From Cognatundibacterium rugosum (GTDB lineage Bacteria > Pseudomonadota > Gammaproteobacteria > Burkholderiales > Burkholderiaceae_D): 64,000 bases of DNA. The stretch lies in the NCBI RefSeq assembly GCF_014284365.1, contig NZ_JACOGG010000009.1, positions 103,081-167,080 on the forward strand. The letters run 5' to 3'. Made by a program: the position numbers and the translations under genes. Positions 35,226-46,454 of the stretch are shown piece after piece. Under the pieces are notes generated by a model. It ran no database searches. It was not told the DNA's origin and worked only from the letters and a program-made list of their open reading frames with translations. Positions within the stretch are counted from its first letter, which is position 1, and each line of letters begins with the position of its first letter.

Positions 35226-38198
35226 ATGAAAACACAAATCAACATGCCAGAGTTGCTTATTTTCGCGAAGTCGCTTGCAATAGGCTTTTTAGCGGCTGAA
35301 ATTTGGAGAATTGCGATCTACTTGGGGACAACTTCTGCTGCGACGATATCCTGGATAACTGTTGAGGTCAGAATCGCTGGAATCCTACTTGGTGCGCTGT
35401 TGTGTTTAACGTATGCATACCAACGGGATGCACACATCACAGCCATGCAGATGGGGCGTAGCCTTCGCTTCGATTTGCTCATTTCGATAGGAGTCGGAAT
35501 CTGGATAAATAGCTTGACCTCCCAACGGTTGATCAAGGTTCACGAGGTCTTTGAACACGCCGATCCTCATTGGGGACTTGCGATATTCCTTCTACTCTCC
35601 TCAGTGCTACTGTCCCCAATTATTCGAAAGTATTGTGCACAGAACACCCCCCACCCTCCGCAACTGTATTTTATTTCTGATGAGGAAATCAGGAATGAAA
35701 AAGAAGACTTGCTCGCCAACGGATCGCTAGCCAAGTCGTTCGCGGAGACTGTACTAGCGAGCGGCGCGCATAGTGGACTTGTCTTTGGAGTTGACGGTCC
35801 TTGGGGGAGCGGAAAAACAAGCTTTATAAACCTCGCCGAGTGCTACTGGAAGAAAGAAACGGACAAAGCAATCGTTTGTCGATTCGAGCCTCTTCGCTAT
35901 GCTTCTGAACCAGATCTTGTCGATCGTTTAATTCGAGATCTTTCTGCAGCGATCCAAAAAGAAGTCTTCGCTCCAGAGTTTCGGCCCGCAGTATCTAGGT
36001 ATTCAAGGCTAATCAAAGGGAAAACGGACTTCTCCTTCCTTGGATTCAAACTCTCGGTAGAGCCGTCACCAGAAACTATTGACGAACTCCTTGATGACAT
36101 TGATGACGTCCTGCGGCGGATAGGCCGTCGAATAATCATTGTCATTGATGACTTGGACCGACTGGATGCCAAGACAATCAACAACGTTCTGTTCGCGACG
36201 CGGCAAACTTTCAAGCTAACACAGGCCACTTACATCCTATGTTACGACACAGAAATTCTCGCTGGCGGCAAAGAAGAAGGAACGAGAGCCAGGGAATTTT
36301 TAGAGAAATTTGTCACCGCTAAGCTCAGTCTATTCATCGACAGTTCGAGCATACGTGCGTTCTTAACGAGAGATTGGCAACGCTTGGAGAATCAACTTGT
36401 TTCAATTCCCTCAGATACAATGTTGAAGCTTGGTGCCATTCTCAACGAGCTTGCCAGCATTCTTGATGGAGAGAAGGCCGCAAATTATCTCCCCCTTTTA
36501 GGTGACCTGCGCAAGGTAAAACGCTTTGTCAACGCTATGTTACTAATGCAGTTGGATAAGAGCGACTTGGGCCGGACTGATTTTAATAAGACTGACCTCA
36601 TCAATCTGATGCTCCTTCATCTGAATTTCCCCGGTTTATTCAGGCGAATCTATGCCGAAGAAACTGAAGGCAGGAGCGGAACATTCTCCATTCGCCATGA
36701 GAATGGCGAGCAAGACTTCAAGAACGCTGACGATTTCACAAAGGTGGTCAAGGCCCAGACCGACATCGAACAGTTCCTGCTCACACAACTATTTGACGTA
36801 ACTGCATTGAAACTTGGTAAGCGTGGGAACTTGAGGGAGGCTGTTCAAGCAACAAGAGCCTGCTTTAACGATACCGAATTCCGGAATCTGGAAGGGTATC
36901 TCAAACTCATTGTCCGATTCGCTACACCGGAACCCCGGAATACATTCGTTCTCTACCAAGATGCTTTCGAAAAGATTCAAAAAGGTAAGTCGATCAGATC
37001 AATTCTGACATCACCTGACTTCGATTTGGGGCTAGGAGAGCAGGCGCATGACCAATTCTGGCGAATACTTGTAAATCAATCCCATAATTTCACTTCAGGT
37101 GTCGCTGAAGACGCGATTGACACCCTCGTGGACTACCTGCCGCGATACTCGATGATCAAAGCTAATGATTTTAGCTTGCGATCGAGATCAATTTATTCCC
37201 TGCTTCGTCTTTTGGATCGAGTCGGTTGGGGAACAACGGTAACCCACCGAGTACCAAACAGCCCGGAAAATGTCGTTGAAATTGTGTGGCGAATATTTGG
37301 CGAAAACGCGTACAAAAATAGGGGGCTACTTGATCGGCTAACACGTAGCGAAAGAGGTGCTCTTGGCTGGTACGATTTGATGGCATTCAGACTTCAATGC
37401 TCCGCAGATCGCCAGGGACAGCTCCATAATCTTCATTCAGCGCTCATTGTTGATCAAGATAAAAATGCTCCGACATTTGGCTCACTCAATGAACTCGCGT
37501 TGCTGGGAATGAGACGGCTTTCCCAAGAAGTGTTTGCGCTTTTCAAACGAACTTACATCGACAAGCGAAGAAATTTTCTTGCTGAAGTTGACGATGCTCC
37601 GAGTGCGATGTTTCTTGGCGAGACTTCACAAGTTGACAGCGAAACATCGAAAGAGAAGCACCCAGACGCGGCTCGTTCTCTCTCCGCTCAAGACATTCTT
37701 GCGTCTCGCTCCAACGTAAAATCGTTCGTACTCTATCAGCTTAGCAACCCATTCCCCCCAACTGGAGCAGGCGTAGGTTGTGGATATTACGACGAATACG
37801 GATCGAAAGACGGTAAGGGCATTGCAACGATCATGAACGAATACATGTTCGGCTGCTGCTTCAACCCCACGGTTCATGAAGGTAACATCTTGCATTTCCT
37901 AAATTACTGCCTCTCGCATTTGAGTAATTCTTACATTCTAGGCGGTGGCTACATTGCCACGAAAGAGGGGCTACTGGGCGGCCTTGACCCGAAAGAAATG
38001 GGGCGATATTGGATTAAGTACGAGTCACAAATTCGCGAACAGATAGCTTCCATGGAAGACAAATCCCTCACGACATTGAGCTACATAGCTTCATACCGCG
38101 AGGATTTACCCGATGTCTTCAAGGTACTCGATGCTTTGGCTTCCGATGTATCAGATGTTGGGTTGGGACTGGAGACACTCGATTTGTCTCAAGGATGA
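35226..38198 (+). CDS. KAP family P-loop NTPase with N-terminal membrane helices
   Basis: A 990-residue STAND-like KAP NTPase. The Walker A motif GPWGSGKTS is at 191-199, Walker B IIIVIDDLDRLD at 303-314, and the KAP signatures EFLEKFVTAKL (about 357-367) and LGDLRKVKRFVN follow. About four hydrophobic segments (about 10-30, 46-66, 82-98 and 117-135) precede the P-loop rather than splitting it, which is unlike classical KAP proteins. The C-terminal half (about 450-990) is helical and unassigned, with a Gly/Tyr/Cys-rich patch near 845-880 (GAGVGCGYYDEYGSK). KAP proteins include PifA (exclusion of phage T7 by F plasmid) and QatA of the Qat defence system, so membrane-linked defence or exclusion is a reasonable guess. 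No Shine-Dalgarno is obvious. It is alone inside the repeat-bounded element. Confidence 0.85.
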   Translation: MKTQINMPELLIFAKSLAIGFLAAEIWRIAIYLGTTSAATISWITVEVRIAGILLGALLCLTYAYQRDAHITAMQMGRSLRFDLLISIGVGIWINSLTSQRLIKVHEVFEHADPHWGLAIFLLLSSVLLSPIIRKYCAQNTPHPPQLYFISDEEIRNEKEDLLANGSLAKSFAETVLASGAHSGLVFGVDGPWGSGKTSFINLAECYWKKETDKAIVCRFEPLRYASEPDLVDRLIRDLSAAIQKEVFAPEFRPAVSRYSRLIKGKTDFSFLGFKLSVEPSPETIDELLDDIDDVLRRIGRRIIIVIDDLDRLDAKTINNVLFATRQTFKLTQATYILCYDTEILAGGKEEGTRAREFLEKFVTAKLSLFIDSSSIRAFLTRDWQRLENQLVSIPSDTMLKLGAILNELASILDGEKAANYLPLLGDLRKVKRFVNAMLLMQLDKSDLGRTDFNKTDLINLMLLHLNFPGLFRRIYAEETEGRSGTFSIRHENGEQDFKNADDFTKVVKAQTDIEQFLLTQLFDVTALKLGKRGNLREAVQATRACFNDTEFRNLEGYLKLIVRFATPEPRNTFVLYQDAFEKIQKGKSIRSILTSPDFDLGLGEQAHDQFWRILVNQSHNFTSGVAEDAIDTLVDYLPRYSMIKANDFSLRSRSIYSLLRLLDRVGWGTTVTHRVPNSPENVVEIVWRIFGENAYKNRGLLDRLTRSERGALGWYDLMAFRLQCSADRQGQLHNLHSALIVDQDKNAPTFGSLNELALLGMRRLSQEVFALFKRTYIDKRRNFLAEVDDAPSAMFLGETSQVDSETSKEKHPDAARSLSAQDILASRSNVKSFVLYQLSNPFPPTGAGVGCGYYDEYGSKDGKGIATIMNEYMFGCCFNPTVHEGNILHFLNYCLSHLSNSYILGGGYIATKEGLLGGLDPKEMGRYWIKYESQIREQIASMEDKSLTTLSYIASYREDLPDVFKVLDALASDVSDVGLGLETLDLSQG

Positions 38199-38304
38199 AG
38201 AACAACAGCTCAAAAGTCCACACTAGTGTTCGTAAGCAGCGACTTGAGATGGCGAATTGTGTTGAAGTTAATTTGTGCTTGGAGTGGTTTTAATGCGGAC
38301 ACTT

Positions 38305-38352
38305 TAGTTCCAAGATAGCTGAACAGAGCATGTAAAAGTTCAAGGATATGCG
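38305..38352 (-). repeat. Right-end repeats of the KAP element
   Basis: Read from the right edge inward (minus strand): CGCATATCCTTGAACT (38352-38337) and CAGCTATCTTGGAACT (38321-38306). The spacing is 31 bp, exactly 10 bp more than the matching pair at the left end, i.e. about one helical turn. The stretch CTCTGTTCAGCTA between them is identical to the left end. Confidence 0.7.
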
Positions 38353-38542
38353 ACGAGGAAATGACGTATATGGTGCTATCGTCTCGGGCGACCATGAGTT
38401 CTATTCGACGAAAGCAGGCAATATCGTTAATAAGACCTTCCGTTCTTCATTTACGCACTTATTGCTGCTGAAAGACGGCATCTGGAAAATTGCACGCATC
38501 TACAGTTATGATCATCAGCGCGTAGTTGAGACGGAAAAGTAA
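38348..38542 (+). pseudogene. C-terminal fragment of an NTF2/SnoaL-like (DUF4440) protein
   Basis: The 64 codons encode NDVYGAIVSGDHEFYS, FRSSFTHLLLLKDGIWKIAR and IYSYDHQRV, which read as the last two or three strands of an NTF2-like fold (usual length about 120-140). The N-terminal half is missing exactly where the KAP element ends. No ribosome-binding site precedes the in-frame ATG, so it is most likely a gene cut by the insertion, with loss of its 5' part. Confidence 0.7.
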
Positions 38543-38876
38543 ATGCTACCTGATGCCTGTATCTATCCTGCTCCACTACGGCAATCAAGGTATATTCAAC
38601 ATTTGGGTTTCCGTAAATCGTTTTATCATACCTGCCTCAGTTCGGCAGACTCTGTGCATCTAAATCGTACGAGATTTGAGGGAAAAGTCAGAAGCATAAT
38701 CCAGACTCGTTGCTGGTTTCAGCCTTGTGTTTGATGACGTTTTGAGAAATACTATTCGTGAGATGACTCCTATGGCACTTTCGTGTTGGTTTAATAGAGA
38801 TTCGCACTTCTATCAAACTGGGTAATTTCTCTTTTTATGGATCAACGGTCAGATCAAACCGAAACTAATACAACCT
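38543..38876. other. Intergenic region, nothing recognised
   Basis: About 330 bp between the truncated NTF2 fragment and the GFA gene. A 63-codon frame (38543-38734) starts right after the fragment's stop but has no ribosome-binding site and looks non-protein-like. No terminator or repeat found. Confidence 0.5.
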
Positions 38877-39272
38877 ATGACTCAACGCCTTGCCTCCTGC
38901 AGTTGTGGTCAGCTCACTGCGACAGTCACCGGTGAGCCGGTGCGTGTCTCGATTTGTCATTGCCTGGCTTGCCAGCGGCGTACTGGCAGCGTGTTTGGTC
39001 AGCAAGCCAGATTTTTGCGTACGCAAGTCGTCCTGTCCGGGGCATCGACGGTGTATGTGCGGGTAGCGGATGAGGGCGCGCATATACGCTTTCATTTTTG
39101 TCCCACTTGCGGAGCTACCGTCTATTATGAACCGCAAGGGTTGGAAGAATATCTCGCCATACCGGTCGGTGCATTTGCTGATCCGGCTTTTCCTGTTCCC
39201 CAATTTTCGGTGTATGAAGAACGCATGCATCACTGGGTGATTCCTCCTGCTGGGGCGGAGCATATACCCTGA
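38877..39272 (+). CDS. GFA family protein (glutathione-dependent formaldehyde-activating-like)
   Basis: A 131-residue zinc protein of the GFA/CENP-V fold. The zinc ligands are visible as SCSCGQL (Cys8 and Cys10), ICHCLACQRRTGS (about 27-39) and FCPTCGATVYY (about 74-84). The original Gfa adds formaldehyde to glutathione, but most small members are of unknown function. It precedes a cupin gene by 50 bp on the same strand; the two may be co-expressed. Confidence 0.88.
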   Translation: MTQRLASCSCGQLTATVTGEPVRVSICHCLACQRRTGSVFGQQARFLRTQVVLSGASTVYVRVADEGAHIRFHFCPTCGATVYYEPQGLEEYLAIPVGAFADPAFPVPQFSVYEERMHHWVIPPAGAEHIP

Positions 39273-39322
39273 CTGGTTTTCCGCATCCGCGGAGCAGTGG
39301 TGCGAATGATTTGGGAGGCAAT

Positions 39323-39739
39323 ATGGGTGCGATGACTTTGGATGAACACTGCATCGTTCTGGATGCGAAGCTGACTGCCACGCCCGTGGCTCACACGCCA
39401 ACGATGTACCAAGAGCTTGATGCGCGTTTTGCGCAATTCCAGGGATGTATGCTGCTTTCCCAGCATAGGTTTACCGAAGATTGGACCTGCTGGGAAATGC
39501 ATCCGCATGGTGATGAAGTGTTGTATTTGCTGGCCGGGGCGGCGACTTTGTACCTCTTCGTGAACGGCACAACGCAGTGTGTGGAATTCCGGCAAACCGG
39601 CAGCGTACTGGTGATTCCTAAAGGTGTCTGGCATACCGCGAAAGTTGCAGCAGCTTGCACGATACTGTTCATCACACCGGGTGAGGGGACAGTCAATGGG
39701 CCAGACCCACGCGTGCAGAGTGGCCAGCAAGTTTTTTAA
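39323..39739 (+). CDS. Cupin domain protein
   Basis: A 138-residue single-domain cupin. Motif 1 is HPHGDEVLYLLAGAATLYL and motif 2 GSVLVIPKGVWHTAKVAAAC, with the usual His/His/Glu...His metal set. I start at ATG 39323, with GGAGG 5 bp upstream; a TTG at 39311 is in frame. A small-molecule-binding or isomerase-like function is usual for this size. Substrate unknown. Confidence 0.85.
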   Translation: MGAMTLDEHCIVLDAKLTATPVAHTPTMYQELDARFAQFQGCMLLSQHRFTEDWTCWEMHPHGDEVLYLLAGAATLYLFVNGTTQCVEFRQTGSVLVIPKGVWHTAKVAAACTILFITPGEGTVNGPDPRVQSGQQVF

Positions 39740-39810
39740 TTTTTTCTGGCTATTTCAGGCTATATTTCGCGTGTTATTTATTTGTTTTTCAGATAATATT
39801 TCTCACCCCT

Positions 39811-39912
39811 AGGACTTACGCACAAATGTCCTGGTAAGGCATGGCGACGAAGGCAGTAGAACTTGTACGACAAGGAGCCATAACGCCGTTGGGGTGGTTT
39901 TGCATAAGTCCT
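39811..39912. repeat. MITE-like element with terminal inverted repeats
   Basis: About 102 bp bounded by AGGACTTACGCACAAA on the left and, inverted, AGGACTTATGCAAAACC on the right (forward strand ends TTTTGCATAAGTCCT). No coding capacity. It sits in the intergenic space before the DUF6404 gene. No clear target duplication. Confidence 0.6.
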
Positions 39913-39981
39913 GACCTGCATTCCCGTACCAGGTGCGCGGCAATGGTGGACATGAAAAGAAAACTTGAAAGGTGAATAGAT

Positions 39982-40332
39982 ATGACAAGTTCGACCAGGC
40001 GTGAAGCTGCGTTACGGTTACTGGAAACGACAGGCATGCGCAAATCCAGTTATGCGCCACCCGGCGTGCTTTTACTCTGGCGTCTGGGGATCGATTGTCC
40101 ACCGCCCCATTTCGCCAGATTCTGGTCTTTGTTTGCACTGTCAGGTGTGTATTTCGGTATTTTTTTGGGGCTGTTGATGTGGCTGTTTAGTGCAGCAAGC
40201 AAGACGCTATTGCTGGCATCTTTACCGCTTGCGGCCTGTTTTGCCGGAGGCTTGTTTGGTCTGGGGATGGCGTTTTATTACGCATATGGCCGCAAAAAAT
40301 ATCAGCTACCGCTTTGGAACGAACTGCGTTGA
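39982..40332 (+). CDS. DUF6404-like small membrane protein
   Basis: A 116-residue protein: a soluble N-terminal part (about 1-48; LETTGMRKSSYAPPGVLLLWRLGIDCPPPHF), then two hydrophobic helices (about 50-70 and 75-98), then a short charged tail. The N-terminal pattern matches what I recall of DUF6404 proteins. AAAGG lies about 10 bp upstream of ATG 39982. Function unknown. Confidence 0.75.
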   Translation: MTSSTRREAALRLLETTGMRKSSYAPPGVLLLWRLGIDCPPPHFARFWSLFALSGVYFGIFLGLLMWLFSAASKTLLLASLPLAACFAGGLFGLGMAFYYAYGRKKYQLPLWNELR

Positions 40333-40419
40333 GTCGCAACAGCGCCAGGCTGGAATCAAACGAATTAACACTGGCTTGATTCTGCACCTGTTTGCCCGCC
40401 CTGTGCGGCAATGACAAAA

Positions 40420-40457
40420 GGAGGATGTCCATCAATACGGACATCCTCCTTTGTTTT
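40420..40457. terminator. Bidirectional terminator between DUF6404 gene and katG
   Basis: A perfect 11-bp stem GGAGGATGTCC (40420-40430) / GGACATCCTCC (40439-40449), preceded by AAAA and followed by TTTGTTTT. The two genes converge here. Confidence 0.95.
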
Positions 40458-40468
40458 ACTGACTTGCT

Positions 40469-43452
<2,984 letters not shown>

Positions 43453-44577
43453 ATGTGGAAGCGTGTCGTTGCTTGCTTGTTGTCGATGTGCTGTATTTGT
43501 TGTGTGATACCGGCCTGGGCGATGACAGTCACTTTTTTAAATCCGGGTAAGTCTGATGAGATTTACTGGGTGAACGCCACGCAAAGTATGGAGGCTGCAG
43601 CGCGCAGCCTGGGTATACAACTGGAAGTGTTGTACGCCGAGCGTAATCATTTGCAAGTCTTGACTTTTGCGCGCCAGCTGGCCGCCAGACCCCGCTTCGC
43701 CCGTCCTGATTACGTCATTTTGTCCAATGACTATGCGACGGGTCCAGAATTGATACGCATACTGGACGCTGCGCATATCAAAACATTTTTATCTTTTAGC
43801 GGTATCTCTGACCAGAATGAACGTGCCCGTATGGGGGCGCCACGCAGTCTGTATCGGGGCTGGCTGGGAGGGCTGGAGCCGCAATCTGAAGATGCCGGTT
43901 ATCTGACAGCGCAAGCCTTGATTGCTAAAGCGCGTGCTGCCAGACTGACTGCGCCTGACGGCAAGCTGCATATGCTGGTCATTGCAGGTGACCGCTCAAC
44001 TACCTCATCACTCAAGCGTAATACAGGTATGCATCGTGCCGTGGGTGAGACGGCAGATGTCATCATCGATCAGGAAGTGTATGCGGAATGGAACCGGGCC
44101 AAGGCGCAGGAGCAGAGCCAGTGGCTGTATTTGCGTTACCCCCATGCGCGGCTGGTCTGGTCTGGTAATGATTTAATGGCCTTCGGTGCGATGGAAGCCT
44201 GGCGTGCCAAGGGGGGGAAACCCGGCAGCGATGCCTTATTCAGTGCCATCAATACCTCCGCAGAGGCCTTCACTGCGCTGGAGTCTGGCAGCCTGACTGC
44301 GTTGGCAGGCGGACATTTTGTCACGGGCGCATTTAGCCTGGTGATGTTATACGACTACCACAATGGAAAAGACTTCGCCGATGAAGGTATGGAATTAACC
44401 AAGTCTATGTTTATTTTATTCCCCAAAGAGGAACTGAGTCGTTTCCGTTTCATGTTTGGTGACATTAACTTCGCAAAAATGAATTTCCGTAAGTTCAGTA
44501 AAGTCTTGAATCCGTCCGTAAAAAAATATCACTTTAGTTTATCGCAATTAATGACACGGACTGGGGAAAGAAAATGA
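43453..44577 (+). CDS. Periplasmic sugar-binding-like (type 1) substrate-binding protein
   Basis: A 374-residue exported protein with a signal peptide (about 1-24, VIPAWA). A type 1 periplasmic binding fold follows (FLNPGKSDEIYWVNATQSMEAAARSLGIQLEVLYAERN and RLVWSGNDLMAFGAMEAWRAKG), like LacI/RbsB-type proteins. ATG 43453 has GGAGG 7 bp upstream. No ABC permease or ATPase is nearby. Instead its stop overlaps the start of a diguanylate cyclase gene (ATGA at 44574-44577). This suggests it is the ligand-sensing partner of that membrane cyclase rather than a transport protein. Ligand unknown. Confidence 0.85.
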   Translation: MWKRVVACLLSMCCICCVIPAWAMTVTFLNPGKSDEIYWVNATQSMEAAARSLGIQLEVLYAERNHLQVLTFARQLAARPRFARPDYVILSNDYATGPELIRILDAAHIKTFLSFSGISDQNERARMGAPRSLYRGWLGGLEPQSEDAGYLTAQALIAKARAARLTAPDGKLHMLVIAGDRSTTSSLKRNTGMHRAVGETADVIIDQEVYAEWNRAKAQEQSQWLYLRYPHARLVWSGNDLMAFGAMEAWRAKGGKPGSDALFSAINTSAEAFTALESGSLTALAGGHFVTGAFSLVMLYDYHNGKDFADEGMELTKSMFILFPKEELSRFRFMFGDINFAKMNFRKFSKVLNPSVKKYHFSLSQLMTRTGERK

Positions 44578-45827
44578 GTAACCGGGTCGTGGAGCCAATT
44601 TCAAGCTCATTGCTACGTCGTTTATTCAAGTGGCTCATACTTTGTATCCTGCTGTTCAGCAGTTTGCAGGCCTGGCTGAATTACCGCACGGTAGAGCGTA
44701 GTTTTAACATGATGATCAACGATGTGGCCGCCACGCATCTGCCTATGCTTTCGGTTGCGATCTGGGATATTGAACCACAGGCGATACAGAAGCAAATCAA
44801 TCTGTTGCTTGAAAATTCGCATATCGCCTATGTCGTTATCCAGACCAGCACGGGCCAGCAATTTGTGGGCGGTGACGTCGAAAAAATTTTTAATGCAGAA
44901 CGTATCGTCCGTTCTATTCCTGCTCCCGCAGAACAGAATGGTCATGTAGGCGTACTGGAGCTGGTGATCGATAAATCGGTATTGCGGCAGGAGATGATAC
45001 GCAGCGGTCTGATGGTCTTGATCGAAGTCAGTGTGCTGGGTATTTTTATTCTGATGACGGTATCCACCATTTTACGCCGTGATCTGGAAACGCCCATGCG
45101 TCAGCTGGCAGAGTTTGTGCAAAATCTGCAGGCGAATCAATTGTCCGGACAGCCAGAGCCCGATCTGGAACCGCGCCACAGGTTGAGCGAAATCGGCTTG
45201 GTATTGGATGGTTTCCGCAGTATGCAAAACAGCATACAAAAACACATCCATCATCAGGATGAATTGGTACATGAGCGTACCCGGCAGCTGGAAAAAGCCA
45301 TGGGGGCACTCAAAGAATTATCAGTCACTGATGGCCTGACTTCTTGTTATAACCGCCTGTTGTTCAACGAGCGTATGCCCGGTGAGCTGCAACGTGCGAC
45401 ACGCTATGAACGTGCTTTATCTGTGTTGTTCTGTGACATAGACTTTTTTAAATCGGTCAACGATCAGTATGGGCATTCTGTCGGTGATGCGGTGTTGGTC
45501 GCCTTCGCACAGACCCTGAAGCGGGAAATACGTACGGATGTAGACTGGCTGGTGCGTTATGGTGGCGAAGAATTTCTGGTGATTTTGCCTGAAACGGACT
45601 TACACGCTGCACTGGAAGTGGCTGAACGTATGCGGGTGGCAGTGCAAAATGAGTTGTCTGTGTTACTTCTGGATGGCAAGCTGTTGCGCATTACGGCCAG
45701 CTTTGGAGTGGCGCAGAAGCAGGACAAGGATAGCGTGGAAAGTCTGGTTCAACGAGCCGATCAATGGTTGTATTTTTCTAAAACCAATGGCCGCAATCAG
45801 GTGCAGCCGCGTTTGGACGAACACTGA
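44574..45827 (+). CDS. Membrane diguanylate cyclase (GGDEF)
   Basis: A 417-residue inner-membrane enzyme that makes c-di-GMP from two GTP. A membrane helix (about 17-35), a periplasmic sensor domain (about 36-140), a second helix (about 147-167), a HAMP-like and coiled-coil linker (to about 250) and a GGDEF domain (about 255-410) are visible. The active site reads RYGGEEF, and the metal-site Asp lies in FCDIDFFKSVNDQYGH. The product-inhibition I-site RxxD is not present at the expected spot (TDVD there). No EAL domain. It is translationally coupled to the upstream binding-protein gene. Confidence 0.93.
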   Translation: MSNRVVEPISSSLLRRLFKWLILCILLFSSLQAWLNYRTVERSFNMMINDVAATHLPMLSVAIWDIEPQAIQKQINLLLENSHIAYVVIQTSTGQQFVGGDVEKIFNAERIVRSIPAPAEQNGHVGVLELVIDKSVLRQEMIRSGLMVLIEVSVLGIFILMTVSTILRRDLETPMRQLAEFVQNLQANQLSGQPEPDLEPRHRLSEIGLVLDGFRSMQNSIQKHIHHQDELVHERTRQLEKAMGALKELSVTDGLTSCYNRLLFNERMPGELQRATRYERALSVLFCDIDFFKSVNDQYGHSVGDAVLVAFAQTLKREIRTDVDWLVRYGGEEFLVILPETDLHAALEVAERMRVAVQNELSVLLLDGKLLRITASFGVAQKQDKDSVESLVQRADQWLYFSKTNGRNQVQPRLDEH

Positions 45828-45845
45828 GCGCACCGGCTTTGCCTG

Positions 45846-45875
45846 ATCACAATGCGATTTATCGCAAAATGTGAT
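45846..45875. promoter_or_regulatory. Extended palindrome upstream of the CzcI-like gene
   Basis: ATCACA-A-TGCGAT-TT-ATCGCA-AAA-TGTGAT: two nested dyads with 6-bp perfect arms, ending 12 bp before ATG 45888. It could be an operator or a stem-loop in the leader. No T-tract follows. Confidence 0.6.
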
Positions 45876-45887
45876 AAGTTCCGTTTT

Positions 45888-46313
45888 ATGAAATCTTTCT
45901 CCTGGCGCACTGTGATCTTAGTCTGGCTGACGCTGCTGCTTCCCTTACAAGGGCTTGCTGCGGTCAGCACATGGTATTGCGTCCAGAATAAAAATCTGCA
46001 ACACAGTGTTAAGCCGCAGTCAGCTGAAGCGGATTCTCATTGTGAGCCAATGCAAGCGCGTAAACAGACTGACGCGGCTGATCAGTCCGGGTACGCTGCT
46101 TCTGACAGCACACCGTCCACTGATGCGCATCTGCAAAAACAAGTGCAGGCGGATCACTGCCAGGGTAAATCCCTGTGCTGTGTCGCGGCGCTGATGCCAG
46201 CTGCCAGTTTGAATACCCCAGGCCTGACCGTGACACGCATAGCAGCGGCAGCGCCTTTGCCCGCCTATCATTCAGCCGAATCCGCATTGCCTGAACGTCC
46301 TCCCCGGTTTTAA
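45888..46313 (+). CDS. CzcI-like small exported protein
   Basis: A 141-residue protein from ATG 45888 (MKSFSWRTVILVWLTLLLPLQ). It has a signal peptide (about 1-24, GLAA) and a mature part with His and Cys (YCVQNKN, SHCEPMQ, DHCQGKSLCCVAA). The LLPLQ-A-YC start resembles CzcI, a small periplasmic protein of cobalt-zinc-cadmium efflux operons with poorly known function. It precedes a TolC-family gene and a multicopper oxidase. An earlier in-frame ATG at 45852 lies inside the palindrome; neither has a good ribosome-binding site. Confidence 0.65.
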   Translation: MKSFSWRTVILVWLTLLLPLQGLAAVSTWYCVQNKNLQHSVKPQSAEADSHCEPMQARKQTDAADQSGYAASDSTPSTDAHLQKQVQADHCQGKSLCCVAALMPAASLNTPGLTVTRIAAAAPLPAYHSAESALPERPPRF

Positions 46314-46454
46314 GTTAAAGCTCAGCGCACAGTCGCTGACGCATGTGTAGTCTGGTTTCAGCAATCGCAGGCTGACATCAGTTCGCATGCCGGTTTGCGC
46401 CCTGCGCTTCATGGCAGTGGGGCGCGTGATATCAGCTTTTTGAACTGGGATTGT

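Larger units (their letters stand above)
34506..38355. mobile_element. Putative non-autonomous element with IS21/Tn7-like multi-repeat ends carrying a KAP NTPase gene
   Basis: A stretch of about 3.85 kb, AT-richer than its neighbours. Its two ends share short motifs in inverted orientation: CTCTGTTCAGCTA (34579-34591) recurs inverted at 38316-38328, and TTGGAACTA (34594-34602) recurs inverted at 38305-38313. The left end has four copies of a 16-20 bp motif and the right end two. TGTCG and CGTCG mark the probable tips. It lies between the groESL promoter and a truncated NTF2 gene. No transposase is recognisable inside; the only intact gene is the KAP NTPase. No target-site duplication is evident, so boundaries may be off by about 10 bp. 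Multi-repeat ends are known for IS21 and Tn7/Tni-type elements, but the family is not certain. Confidence 0.6.

Noticed and set aside
34506..38355. Calling the KAP element a Tn7-like transposon outright
   Set aside because: No tnsABC/tniAB genes, the outermost ends do not match cleanly as TGT...ACA, and no 5-bp target duplication is visible. IS21-like ends are equally possible.
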